DNA of 41,108 bases, from positions 1-41,108 of the forward strand of contig NZ_PCPZ01000011.1 of NCBI RefSeq assembly GCF_002979865.1. The letters are read 5' to 3'. This DNA comes from Arthrobacter sp. MYb214 (GTDB taxonomy: Bacteria > Actinomycetota > Actinomycetes > Actinomycetales > Micrococcaceae). Both the position numbers and the translations under genes were made by a program. The number at the start of each line of letters is the position of its first letter. Within the stretch, counting starts at the first letter, position 1. Under the pieces are notes generated by a model, which was not told the origin of the DNA, ran no database searches, and worked only from the letters and a program-made list of their open reading frames with translations. Below, piece after piece: positions 10,135 to 18,089 of the stretch.

Positions 10135-11244
10135 CTAGGCGGGGTACAACGGGTTGTGCCCGGCTTGGACTCGCTCGTCAGCCCGGACTTCGCCCGGTGC
10201 CGTACCGTTCAGGAACGGACCGTTCTCGGCCAGCTCATCTCGGCCCGGCGCTTCGAGCCAGTTCGCCAACTCCGGCCCCTTCGGGATGATCCGGGTCGGG
10301 TTGATGTCCTCATGAACCACGTAGTAGTGCGCCTTGATCTGCTCGAAGTCGATGGTGTCGCCGAAACCCGGGGTCTGGAACAAGTCCCGCGCATAGCCCC
10401 AGAGGTTCGGCATGTCGATGAGCTTGTTGCGGTTGGCCTTGAAGTGGCCATGGTAGACCGGGTCGAATCGAACCAGCGTGGTGAACAGCCGGACATCGGC
10501 CTCGGTGATGTGATCACCCATCAGGAAGCGGCGGGTGCCCAGCCGGTCTTCGAGGTAGTCCAAGGTGGCGAATAACCGGTCGTAGGCATCGTTGTAGGCC
10601 TGCTGGTCCCCGGCGAACCCGGCACGGTAGACGCCGTTGTTGACCTCGGTGAAAATCCGCTTGATCAGCGGAAGCATTTCATCGAGCTGGTCCTGCGCAA
10701 TGAGGTCCGGGGTGCCTTCCCGGTGGAACTCCTTCCACTGCGTGGACATGTCCCAGGTGATCTGCGGGTAGTCATTGGTGACAACCGCACCGGTGGGGAT
10801 ATCGACGATTGCCGGCACGGTGATGCCGCGTGGATAGTCGGCAAAGCGCTTGAAGTAGTTCTCCTGGACCCGCTCGGTACCCAGGACAGGGTCCTTGCCC
10901 CCGGGGTCCAGGTCAAAGGTCCAGCTGCGTGCGTCGTGGGTTGGGCCGGGCAGTCCGACGGACAGCGCGTCTTCCAAGCCCAGCAGGCGGCGAACGATCA
11001 GGGTGCGGTTGGCCCAGGGGCACGCGCGGGCTGCGACCAGATGGTAGCGGCCAGCTTCCACCGGCCAAAGCCGGGCCCCGTCCGAAAGCCCCGCGTTGGG
11101 ATGCCCGATCTTGCTGTGGCTGTTTCCCTCGCCATAGTGCTCGGCGCTGGCATCAGCGACGATGCGGTCCTGGATGTAATTGGTGTCCCGGGTGAATTCT
11201 CCGCCGGTGACGTAGGCGCCCTTGGTCGAATATTCCTCGCTCAT
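10135..11244 (-). CDS. Xi-class glutathione S-transferase family protein (hydroquinone reductase-like)
   Basis: A 369-residue protein of the Xi-class GST/glutathionyl-hydroquinone reductase family. The active-site Cys75 lies in A-R-A-C-P-W-A-N-R-T, and the thioredoxin-like N-terminal domain is followed by an all-helical C-terminal domain with Y-R-A-G-F-A and M-G-D-H-I-T-E-A-D-V-R-L-F-T-T-L motifs. Known members reductively remove a thiol from glutathionyl-hydroquinones. Actinobacteria generally use mycothiol, so a mycothiol-linked role is an inference. An upstream ATG at 11280 is in frame, but 11244 has AAGGAATGCG before it and gives the family-length N-terminus. It is followed by a hairpin facing the lipoprotein gene. 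Confidence 0.88.
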   Translation of the reverse strand: MSEEYSTKGAYVTGGEFTRDTNYIQDRIVADASAEHYGEGNSHSKIGHPNAGLSDGARLWPVEAGRYHLVAARACPWANRTLIVRRLLGLEDALSVGLPGPTHDARSWTFDLDPGGKDPVLGTERVQENYFKRFADYPRGITVPAIVDIPTGAVVTNDYPQITWDMSTQWKEFHREGTPDLIAQDQLDEMLPLIKRIFTEVNNGVYRAGFAGDQQAYNDAYDRLFATLDYLEDRLGTRRFLMGDHITEADVRLFTTLVRFDPVYHGHFKANRNKLIDMPNLWGYARDLFQTPGFGDTIDFEQIKAHYYVVHEDINPTRIIPKGPELANWLEAPGRDELAENGPFLNGTAPGEVRADERVQAGHNPLYPA

Positions 11245-11367
11245 CGCATTCCTTCCAAAGAATTTTGAAGTCCCGTGCATAAACCATTCACATCGAGACT
11301 ATGGCAGTTGGGCAGGTATGGAAATGGCACAATGCACTTTTCCACTCCCCGCCGATTTCAACCCGAT

Positions 11368-11943
11368 CTAGGCGTTGACCGTGGCGCCTTCGCGCACGGT
11401 GCGCATCGCCTTGCTCCAGGCGAGCACCTGTTCAAGCATGGGCTGCACGCTGTTGGCCGACCGTTCGGTCGGAGCGAAAGCCGAGAAGTTCTCGAAGTCG
11501 GAGAATAGCGAGAACATGCCGGTTTTCTGCACGTGGGCGATCTGCAGTTCAGAGAGGATCCCGCGCAGGTGCTCGACGGCACGCGAGCCCATGGCGGAGC
11601 CGTATCCGACCATGCCGGCGGCCTTGTTATTCAGCTCTGCATTCAGGTAGCTCAGTGCGTTGGCCAATGCAGGCTGGACGGAGTGGTTGTACTCGCCAAC
11701 AATGAAAATGTATCCATCGAATTCGCTCATCTTGGCGGCGAAGGTCTTGGTGTGCCCGTTCTGGTAGTTCTGGTAGGCGGCCGGGAACGGCTCGTCGAGC
11801 ATCGGCAGGTTGAAATCAACGATGTCCACCAGCTCGTAGTCGGCACCACCGAATTCCTGGGCCCTGGCCAGCACCCATTGGGCGACGCCCTGGTTGACAC
11901 GTCCTGGACGGGTGGAACCGGTAACGATAGCGATCTTCGACAA
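11368..11943 (-). CDS. NADPH-dependent FMN reductase family protein
   Basis: A 191-residue flavodoxin-like oxidoreductase. The phosphate-binding loop is G-S-T-R-P-G-R near the N-terminus; G-E-Y-N-H-S-V-Q-P-A-L-A-N-A-L matches the conserved second flavin loop (usually P-E-Y-N-x-S). Such proteins reduce FMN, quinones or azo compounds with NAD(P)H in the cytoplasm. I choose the TTG at 11943 because AAGGAGAGCAAC precedes it and the protein then begins one residue before the first beta strand; an in-frame ATG at 11991 would place an odd Cys-rich extension over the operator. Divergent from a MarR gene that probably controls it. Confidence 0.88.
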   Translation of the reverse strand: MSKIAIVTGSTRPGRVNQGVAQWVLARAQEFGGADYELVDIVDFNLPMLDEPFPAAYQNYQNGHTKTFAAKMSEFDGYIFIVGEYNHSVQPALANALSYLNAELNNKAAGMVGYGSAMGSRAVEHLRGILSELQIAHVQKTGMFSLFSDFENFSAFAPTERSANSVQPMLEQVLAWSKAMRTVREGATVNA

Positions 11944-11979
11944 GTTGCTCTCCTTGGAGTTCTCCGGCCAACAATGTAG

Positions 11980-11991
11980 TTGACACGTCAT
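11980..11991. promoter_or_regulatory. Candidate MarR operator, copy 1
   Basis: TTGACACGTCAT, matching copy 2 (12026-12037) at 10 of 12 positions, with TTGA/TCA(T) arms typical of MarR-family sites. It lies in the 5' untranslated region of the FMN reductase and about 95 bp upstream of the MarR start. Confidence 0.55.
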
Positions 11992-12009
11992 CTTCTCTTG
12001 CTAAATCCC

Positions 12010-12037
12010 ACTATACAGGAGATGATTGATACGTCAA
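12010..12037 (-). promoter_or_regulatory. FMN reductase promoter overlapped by MarR operator copy 2
   Basis: On the minus strand TTGACG (12037-12032), a 16-bp spacer and TATAGT (12015-12010) form a good promoter for the FMN reductase. The -35 is inside TTGATACGTCAA (12026-12037), an inverted repeat with perfect TTGA/TCAA arms. A MarR dimer bound here would block the polymerase directly. Confidence 0.65.
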
Positions 12038-12085
12038 CAATATTTTGAATGCCCCTCCCTGGGGACAACATGGTTAGGAAAGAGA

Positions 12086-12571
12086 ATGAAGAGCGAAGAG
12101 ACCCGCTGGCTCACCGACAGCGAGCAGGACCTCTGGCGCACCATACGCGAGTTCCTCTGGCAGTTCCCCAGCGGCATGGATCGCCAGCTGCTGCGCGATT
12201 CGAACATGCTCTCCGGTGAATACTCGGTGCTGGCTGTGCTTTCGGAAACAACCGAACCAAGTCTACGCCCGGCCGACGTGGCGACCGCATTGCGCTGGGA
12301 CCGCTCGCGCCTCTCCCACCTGCTGCGCCGCATGGAAGCCAAGGGCCTGGTCAGCCGCTGCTCAGATGAGACCGACCGGCGCGGGCACCAGATTACGCTC
12401 ACCGCCCAGGGGCGCAAGACCATTGAGGAAGCCGCGCCAACCCACGTGAGCTTCGTGCGTGAAACCATTTTCGATTCCCTGAGCCCTTCCGAACGCACGG
12501 CATTGGAATCGGCGCTGCCGAAGATCCTGGCCTCGCTGGAAAAGCAGGGACTGAAAGATGGCCAGTGCTAG
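12086..12571 (+). CDS. MarR-family transcriptional regulator
   Basis: A 161-residue winged-helix regulator. The recognition region reads T-A-L-R-W-D-R-S-R-L-S-H-L-L-R-R-M-E-A-K-G-L-V followed by the wing D-E-T-D-R-R-G-H-Q-I-T-L-T, the standard MarR arrangement. Members bind as dimers to short palindromes and release on binding a phenolic or oxidative ligand. The ATG at 12086 is chosen because AGGAAAGAGA precedes it; the open frame extends to 12026 over the operator. Divergent from the FMN reductase, with two matching operator copies between them. Its TAG stop overlaps the TAG stop of the convergent ABC transporter at the palindrome CTAG. Confidence 0.92.
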   Translation: MKSEETRWLTDSEQDLWRTIREFLWQFPSGMDRQLLRDSNMLSGEYSVLAVLSETTEPSLRPADVATALRWDRSRLSHLLRRMEAKGLVSRCSDETDRRGHQITLTAQGRKTIEEAAPTHVSFVRETIFDSLSPSERTALESALPKILASLEKQGLKDGQC

Positions 12572-14412
12572 CTGGCTCGTTCGGCCAGTTCGCTCTTGGC
12601 TACCAGCTGGGCGAATTGCCCGCCAAGCTGGACCAGCTCGTCAAAAGTTCCCGCTTCGGCAATCCGGCCAGCTTCTAGCACGACGATGCGGTCCGCTCGC
12701 ATCACGGTGCTCAACCGGTGCGCGATCAGCAAGGTGGTTCGCCCCAGTGCGAGCTCGTCCAGCGCCCGCTGCACCAAAGCTTCGGTGACCGTATCCAGGG
12801 CACTGGTCGCCTCATCGAGCACCAGGACCTTGGGTTTGCGCAGCATGGTGCGGGCAATGGCCAGCCGCTGCTGCTCGCCACCGGAGAAACGGTGGCCGCG
12901 CTGCCCCACCTGGGTTTCCAGGCCCTGCGGCAGGCTGCGGACCAGCTGCGCAATCTGCGCGGCTTCCAGCGCCTGCCAGAGCTCTTCCTCGGTGGCCTGG
13001 GGCGCTGCCCACAGGAGGTTCTCCCGAATCGAAGCATGCAGCAGGTAGCTTTCCTGGGCAACGACGGAGACCGCCTGGGCGATGCCTTCAGGATCGAATT
13101 CCTTCAGGTCAATGCCGTCGAGCAATACCTGGCCCTCGGTAGGGTCAAGCAGCCGGGGCAGCAAGGACCCCAGGGTGGACTTTCCCGAACCGGTGGAACC
13201 GACAACCGCGGTCATTGTTCCCGCCTCCAGGGTCAAATCCAGCTGTTCCAGGGTGGCGCGGTCAGCCTCGGGGTAGCGGAAGCTGACATTGCGCAATTGC
13301 ACTTCGCCACGCAGCTTCCCGGGTTCGACCGCTCGCGGCCGCTGGGGTACCGGCAGCGCCTGGTCCGTATCCAGGTATTCGAAGACGCGGCTGAACAAGG
13401 CCAAGGCCGAGACCCACTGGACCGAAATCTGCATCATGCCCATGACCGGACGGAAGATTCCGGCCTGCAGCCCGGTAAAGGCCACCAAGGTGCCGATGCT
13501 CATTCCCTGCCCGGTGGCGGGCAGCCCCGCCACGATGTACAGCACCGCGGGGATGGCCGCGAAAATGATGCTCATCGTGGCCATGCGCCAACGCCCGGCC
13601 AAAGCGCTTTTCATTTCCAGGTCGATGAGCTTGTGGCTGGACTCTCCGAAGGCCGCCGCATCAGCGGCTCCGGTGCCCATGATCTTGGCCAGGCGGACCC
13701 CGGAGATGCTCAGGCGCTCGTCGATCAGCGAAGCCAGGTTCGACATCTCGCGCTGGCGCTTTCCTGTCACGGCGCGGCGCAGTTTCGCGGTTTGCTTGGC
13801 AAGCAGCACCGCTGGCGGCAGCACGACCAATGAGATCAAGCTCAGTTTCCACGAGATCGCCACCATCGCGCAGGCGGTGGCCACAACGGTGGTCAGGTTC
13901 GAGGCAATGCTCGTGGCCGAATTGGTAATCACCGATTGCATCTGCCCCACGTCGTTGACCAGGCGCGACTGCACGTCCCCGGAGCGCGAGTTGGTGAAGA
14001 ATCCCAGGGATTGCTTCTGCAGGTGCGTGAACAGCCCGGTCCGCAGGCCATGCATGACGCGTTCGCCCATCAGGGTTGCCCGCCAGGTCTGGACGACTTC
14101 CAGAATCGCGGTAGCCAGGGAGATCAGCACCAGTCCCCCGGCACCCAAGAGCAGCAATCGGATATTGCTGTTGGGAATCGCGTCATCAATGAGTTCGCGG
14201 ATGATGAACGGCTGGGCCAGGCCGATGACCGACGCTGCCACGATCAGCGCCATGACCGCAATCACCGACCCCAGATGGGGCCGGAAGAGCGCGGCGATGC
14301 GCGCCAGGGACACCGGATGCTCGGTGAGCCGCTGCTTGTCCCGGGCGGCGTTGCCGGACCGTCCTTGCCCGCCACCGCCCGGATGCGGCCCCGGCATTCC
14401 CATTGCGCTCAT
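12568..14412 (-). CDS. ABC multidrug/lipid exporter, fused membrane and ATPase domains
   Basis: A 614-residue half-transporter of the type IV exporter (MsbA/LmrA/Sav1866-like) family. The N-terminal ~310 residues hold six membrane helices; the C-terminal ~240 residues hold the nucleotide-binding domain with Walker A G-S-T-G-S-G-K-S-T, Q-loop A-Q-E-S-Y, signature F-S-G-G-E-Q-Q-R, Walker B V-L-V-L-D-E-A-T-S-A-L-D and H-loop I-A-H-R-L-S-T. It should work as a homodimer in the plasma membrane. A Gly/Pro-rich N-terminal stretch precedes the first helix. Start ATG 14412 has GAGGGGGAG just upstream. A divergent MarR gene 107 bp away is the likely regulator, suggesting a drug- or metabolite-induced exporter. 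Confidence 0.9.
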   Translation of the reverse strand: MSAMGMPGPHPGGGGQGRSGNAARDKQRLTEHPVSLARIAALFRPHLGSVIAVMALIVAASVIGLAQPFIIRELIDDAIPNSNIRLLLLGAGGLVLISLATAILEVVQTWRATLMGERVMHGLRTGLFTHLQKQSLGFFTNSRSGDVQSRLVNDVGQMQSVITNSATSIASNLTTVVATACAMVAISWKLSLISLVVLPPAVLLAKQTAKLRRAVTGKRQREMSNLASLIDERLSISGVRLAKIMGTGAADAAAFGESSHKLIDLEMKSALAGRWRMATMSIIFAAIPAVLYIVAGLPATGQGMSIGTLVAFTGLQAGIFRPVMGMMQISVQWVSALALFSRVFEYLDTDQALPVPQRPRAVEPGKLRGEVQLRNVSFRYPEADRATLEQLDLTLEAGTMTAVVGSTGSGKSTLGSLLPRLLDPTEGQVLLDGIDLKEFDPEGIAQAVSVVAQESYLLHASIRENLLWAAPQATEEELWQALEAAQIAQLVRSLPQGLETQVGQRGHRFSGGEQQRLAIARTMLRKPKVLVLDEATSALDTVTEALVQRALDELALGRTTLLIAHRLSTVMRADRIVVLEAGRIAEAGTFDELVQLGGQFAQLVAKSELAERAS

Positions 14413-14482
14413 GGACTCCCCCTCTACCTCTGGATATCTCAAGTCCAGAATAACAGAGGGAACCTCACTATGTGGTTGCATC

Positions 14483-14512
14483 TTGAAATTGTTCCCAGAA
14501 ACACACTATCCT
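14483..14512 (+). promoter_or_regulatory. Promoter giving a leaderless mRNA for the second MarR gene
   Basis: TTGAAA (14483-14488), an 18-bp spacer and TATCCT (14507-14512). The ATG begins seven bases after the -10, so transcription should start on or next to the start codon. No Shine-Dalgarno sequence is present. The interval also holds GGGAAC and GTTCCC arms 27 bp apart, a possible but weak operator. Confidence 0.55.
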
Positions 14513-14519
14513 TGAACAT

Positions 14520-14996
14520 ATGCAGAACGAAGAGCCCAAGCCTGACTTGGCAGATCTTTTCCTCCACGCTTCAGGCATGCTTCGCGGCAGATGGAGGGAC
14601 AGCTTGACTCCCCTGGGCATCACTCCGCACCAATCGAGGGTGCTGACCTTGCTGTCCCGGGCCGATAGGATCGGGCTGCGCAACTCGCAGCTCGCAGAAC
14701 AGCTGCACATCGCCGCGCGCTCGACCACCGAGGTAGTCGACCAGCTGGAAGCCAAGGAGCTTGTCGTGCGCACCCCCGATCCGGCCGATCGCCGCGCCAC
14801 GTTGATTGCGCTCAGTGCCACGGGCCGCGCCCAGCTCGGCGAGCTCGCCGAATTGCGCCGTTCGAGCATGGACGGCTATTTCGACAAGCTCGGCGACGAG
14901 GACCGCGCCGAGCTCACCCGGCTGCTGGCAATCCTGGACCGCGAGAACCCGCGGCCGGTGCGCGGCGCTTGCAAGAACCCGGCGAAAGAAAACTAG
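14520..14996 (+). CDS. MarR-family transcriptional regulator
   Basis: A 158-residue MarR-type protein. The winged-helix core runs L-T-P-L-G-I-T-P-H-Q-S-R-V-L (helices 1-2), S-Q-L-A-E-Q-L-H-I-A-A-R-S-T-T-E-V-V-D-Q-L-E-A-K-E-L-V (recognition helix) and D-P-A-D-R-R-A-T-L-I-A-L-S (wing). The gene lacks a ribosome binding site and appears leaderless. It is divergent from the ABC exporter and is the obvious candidate to repress it. It converges on the siderophore ATPase gene with a strong hairpin between. The basic tail after residue 145 is unremarkable. Confidence 0.92.
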   Translation: MQNEEPKPDLADLFLHASGMLRGRWRDSLTPLGITPHQSRVLTLLSRADRIGLRNSQLAEQLHIAARSTTEVVDQLEAKELVVRTPDPADRRATLIALSATGRAQLGELAELRRSSMDGYFDKLGDEDRAELTRLLAILDRENPRPVRGACKNPAKEN

Positions 14997-15018
14997 CTGC
15001 CAGCTAGCGGATAGAACC

Positions 15019-15050
15019 CGAGGCCCCGGCATATGCGTGCCGGGGCCTCG
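15019..15050. terminator. Strong bidirectional hairpin terminator
   Basis: A perfect 13-bp stem (CGAGGCCCCGGCA, loop TATGCG, and its complement) between the convergent MarR and siderophore ATPase-reductase genes. A smaller hairpin, CTAGCTG/CAGCTAG, lies just before it at 14994-15008. Confidence 0.85.
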
Positions 15051-15071
15051 CGCGCTGGTTGCCGCTGCTGG

Positions 15072-16979
15072 CTAGTTCTCGGTCTTCCCGCGGCGCCAGT
15101 AGCCCATGAAGGCTACCTGCTTGCGGTCCACGCCGGCATCGCGCACCAGATAACGGCGCATTTCCTTGACCGTGCCGGCTTCACCGGCAATCCAGGCGTA
15201 GAACGGTGCGGAATTTTCCTGGCCCGTCTCCCACAGGATGTCCGCATCAACATCGATATCTTCCGGCTCGGCGTTGGTATGGACCACGCCGGCTGCTGGA
15301 ATCGCGACTACCTGGCGCAATGCCGACTGCAGCAATTCGCCGTGCTCATGGCTGCCACGGGTCAGCCACTGCACCGAGACGCCGGAGCGGGTGGAGGCAC
15401 CGAGGATATCCGTGGTCTCCGGGACCTCGATCAGCGCATGGCCGGTGACGTTGGAGGGCAAGGCTTCGAGGATGGCGCAAATCGCCGGGGCGGCGGTTTC
15501 GTCACCGGCCAGCACCACGCGGGTTGCCTCGCCGCGGCGGAACTCGATACCGCCGTAGCTGGAGTCGTTCAGGGTCTTGTTCGGGCCCAGCAGCAACAGC
15601 TGGTCGCCCACCTTGGCCCGGTCGCCGAACTCCGTAGCCGGCCCGCCCTGGAGCTGGCCGTCAACCATGTGCCCGTGCATCACGAAGTCGATATCCAGCT
15701 CGGCTGTGGCCCCGATATTGTCCCGGTGCCCGGCTTCGCGGAAGGCCCGCACGGTATAGGTGCGCATGTGGCCGCGGGTATCGGGATCAATCGACAACCA
15801 GCGCTTGTACCAGCCCTGCTGCTCGGCAGGACTGGTCATCGCCCCGGGTCGCATCGAGGCGATCTCGTCGGTCAACGCAGTACCGCCGGCCGGTGGCAGC
15901 AAGAGCTTGATGCGCATATCCAGCGGGTGGCTGTTGGTGCCGAAGTACTCCAGGTCCTCGCCGCTGACGGTCACCCGGCGGAAGGATGGCGCGAGCTGCT
16001 GGCTATTGACCACAGTGGTATCAAAGGCCAACGTCGGCACATGCTCATGGGCCGGGCGCTCCGATTGCGGATCAAGCGCGGCGGCTGCTTGGGCAGCTTG
16101 CTTCACATTTGCCGCCTGCTTCACCGCAGTTTTCTTCGCAGAAGCTTCGGTACGGAAAATGCCCTGGGAAGCCAGCACCTGCTCGGTGCGCAGCACCCGG
16201 TGGCGGCCAATGGGAAGCACCAGCGGAGTGCCGCCCACCGGGTCGGGGATCACGCGGCTGGGCATGCCGAAAACATCCTTGACGGTCTTTTCGGTGACCA
16301 CATCGTTGGGATGGCCGGCAGCGTAGATCTTGCCGTGGCGCAGCGCCACCAGGTAGTCGGCGTAGCGGGCGGCCAGGTTCAAATCGTGCAGCACGATCAC
16401 GACGGTGATCCCGCGGCTGCGATTCAGCTCGCTGACCACATCCAGGACTTCGAGCTGGTGCGCCACGTCCAGGAAGGTGGTCGGCTCGTCGAGCAGCAGC
16501 AGGTCGGTCTCCTGCGCCAGGGCCATGGCGATCCAGACGCGCTGGCGCTGACCGCCGGAGAGCTCGTCCACCGAGCGGTCGGCCAGCTCGGTGGTGCCGG
16601 TCAGCTCCATGGCGCGATTAACCGCTGCCTCGTCCTCGGCAGAGAAGCGCTTGAACAGGCCCTGGTGCGGGTAGCGGCCGCGGCTGATCAGCTCGCGGGC
16701 GGTGATGCCGTCCGGCGCGGTGGGCGATTGCGGCAGCAAGCCCAGGGTCTTGGCGACTTCCTTGGCCGGCTTGGAGTGGATGTCCGCGCCGTCCAGGAGC
16801 ACCTGGCCCCCGGCTGGCTTGAGCAACCGCGACAGTGCGCGCAGCAGGGTGGACTTGCCGCAACCGTTGGCCCCGACGACGATGCTCACCTGCCCGGCAG
16901 GGATATCCAGCGACAGCTCGTCGACGATGGTGACCTTGTCATAGGCCAGGGTCAGATCGCTTGCCTGCAAAGTGGCCAT
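15072..16979 (-). CDS. Fused ferric-siderophore ABC ATPase and siderophore-interacting reductase
   Basis: A 635-residue fusion. Residues 1-265 are a FecE/FepC-type ATPase: Walker [10 protein letters not shown] (36-44), signature L-S-G-G-Q-R-Q-R (140-147), Walker B L-L-L-L-D-E-P-T (160-167), H-loop His198. An Ala/Lys-rich linker (about 278-312) joins a siderophore-interacting protein domain (about 315-635) with the FAD-binding motif R-T-Y-T-V-R (406-411) and a C-terminal NAD(P)H-type half ending in G-Y-W-R-R-G. The first half powers ferric-siderophore import; the second would reduce the iron in the cytoplasm to free it. It starts 3 bp after the upstream permease stop, so it is the last gene of the permease operon. 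Each half is normally a separate protein. Confidence 0.93.
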   Translation of the reverse strand: MATLQASDLTLAYDKVTIVDELSLDIPAGQVSIVVGANGCGKSTLLRALSRLLKPAGGQVLLDGADIHSKPAKEVAKTLGLLPQSPTAPDGITARELISRGRYPHQGLFKRFSAEDEAAVNRAMELTGTTELADRSVDELSGGQRQRVWIAMALAQETDLLLLDEPTTFLDVAHQLEVLDVVSELNRSRGITVVIVLHDLNLAARYADYLVALRHGKIYAAGHPNDVVTEKTVKDVFGMPSRVIPDPVGGTPLVLPIGRHRVLRTEQVLASQGIFRTEASAKKTAVKQAANVKQAAQAAAALDPQSERPAHEHVPTLAFDTTVVNSQQLAPSFRRVTVSGEDLEYFGTNSHPLDMRIKLLLPPAGGTALTDEIASMRPGAMTSPAEQQGWYKRWLSIDPDTRGHMRTYTVRAFREAGHRDNIGATAELDIDFVMHGHMVDGQLQGGPATEFGDRAKVGDQLLLLGPNKTLNDSSYGGIEFRRGEATRVVLAGDETAAPAICAILEALPSNVTGHALIEVPETTDILGASTRSGVSVQWLTRGSHEHGELLQSALRQVVAIPAAGVVHTNAEPEDIDVDADILWETGQENSAPFYAWIAGEAGTVKEMRRYLVRDAGVDRKQVAFMGYWRRGKTEN

Positions 16980-16982
16980 GGG

Positions 16983-18089
16983 TTATGCCCCGCTTCCAGT
17001 TGAGTTTGCGCGCACCAGAATCCAAATCAGGAAGGGTGCACCGAATGCGCCGGTGATAACGCCCACCGGCAGCGAAAGATCCGCGAACAGGTTCGCGGCA
17101 AAGAAATTGGCAACAGTCACCAGCGTTGCCCCCGTCAGGCCGGAAAGCAGGATGTTGATCGGGCCGCGGGTCAGCGCGGCAGTAATCGGGCCGGCCAGGA
17201 AGGCAACGAACGCCATCGGCCCGGTGACCGCAATCGGCAAGGCGCCCATGGCCACCGCAACAAAGACCAAGATCGACCGGGCCCAGCCCACGTGCAGCCC
17301 CAGGGCCGCCGCGGTGTCCTCGCCCAGCTCCAGCATTTTCAGTTGGCGAAGCACCAGGGGCAGCAACAGGATGCCGATGGCGCCAAGGGACGCCAAAAGC
17401 AGCAGCGCATTCTCCCAGTTGCTCGAGGCCAGTGAACCCGTCAGCCAGTGCATCACATCGCTGGCCGTATTCACCTGCGCCTGGGTCAGCAGGTACTGGA
17501 TCAGCGCCTGGAGCATCGCGCCGATGGCCAGGCCCGCCAGGATCAGCCGGGGACCGGTCCGCTTGCCCGAGGCCGAGAGCCAGTAGATCAATGCAGCGAC
17601 CAGCAGCCCGCCGGCCAGTGCGAAGGCGTTGAGCTTCCAGTCGGTATAGCCAAGGGTGATCATCGCGAAAACCGCGGCCGCCGATGCGCCGTAGCCCACG
17701 CCGATCACGTCGGGACTGGCCAGCGGGTTGCCCAGCCAGCGCTGGAACAAGGCACCGGAAATGCCCAGGCCGGCACCGGCCAGGGCACCCACCGCGATGC
17801 GCGGCAGGCGGTCGGACATGATGATGAAACTGGTGCCCGGCACCTTTTCACCGCTGAGAACCTGGAAGACTTCGGCAGCTGGAAGGCGGTCCCGCCCCCA
17901 GAACAGGTAGGCCGCCACGGCGAGCACCAGGGCCAGGGCCATCCACAAGGCGGTGCGGCGCACCCGGGATCTGCGGCGGGCTGCCAGCGCCGGTGCGGCT
18001 TTCGAGGCCGGGGCCGTCGCCGGTCCGGCCGTTTCCGTGGTGCTGCGGGGCTGGGTCATGTTCGCTGCTGCCATTTCGCTCGTGCTCAC
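16983..18089 (-). CDS. FecCD-type ferric-siderophore permease (second subunit)
   Basis: A 368-residue membrane protein of the BtuC/FecCD/FepG family, expected to form the channel together with the upstream permease. Residues to about 45 are a polar Ala/Thr-rich leader; then about nine to ten helices follow, with family segments such as R-L-P-R-I-A-V-G-A-L-A-G-A-G-L-G-I-S-G and G-N-P-L-A-S-P-D-V-I-G-V. The GTG at 18089 overlaps the upstream TGA stop (GTGA), so translation is coupled; an ATG at 18074 is possible. Sits between the first permease and the ATPase-reductase fusion in one operon. Confidence 0.92.
   Translation of the reverse strand: MSTSEMAAANMTQPRSTTETAGPATAPASKAAPALAARRRSRVRRTALWMALALVLAVAAYLFWGRDRLPAAEVFQVLSGEKVPGTSFIIMSDRLPRIAVGALAGAGLGISGALFQRWLGNPLASPDVIGVGYGASAAAVFAMITLGYTDWKLNAFALAGGLLVAALIYWLSASGKRTGPRLILAGLAIGAMLQALIQYLLTQAQVNTASDVMHWLTGSLASSNWENALLLLASLGAIGILLLPLVLRQLKMLELGEDTAAALGLHVGWARSILVFVAVAMGALPIAVTGPMAFVAFLAGPITAALTRGPINILLSGLTGATLVTVANFFAANLFADLSLPVGVITGAFGAPFLIWILVRANSTGSGA

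Noticed and set aside
13289-14515. A 408-codon plus-strand frame opposite the ABC exporter
   Set aside because: Shadow of the exporter gene; Ser/Arg-rich composition and no family features.
15033-17003. A 656-codon plus-strand open frame opposite the siderophore ATPase-reductase gene
   Set aside because: Mirror-frame artefact in high-GC coding DNA; no domain and no ribosome site, while the minus-strand protein is unmistakable.
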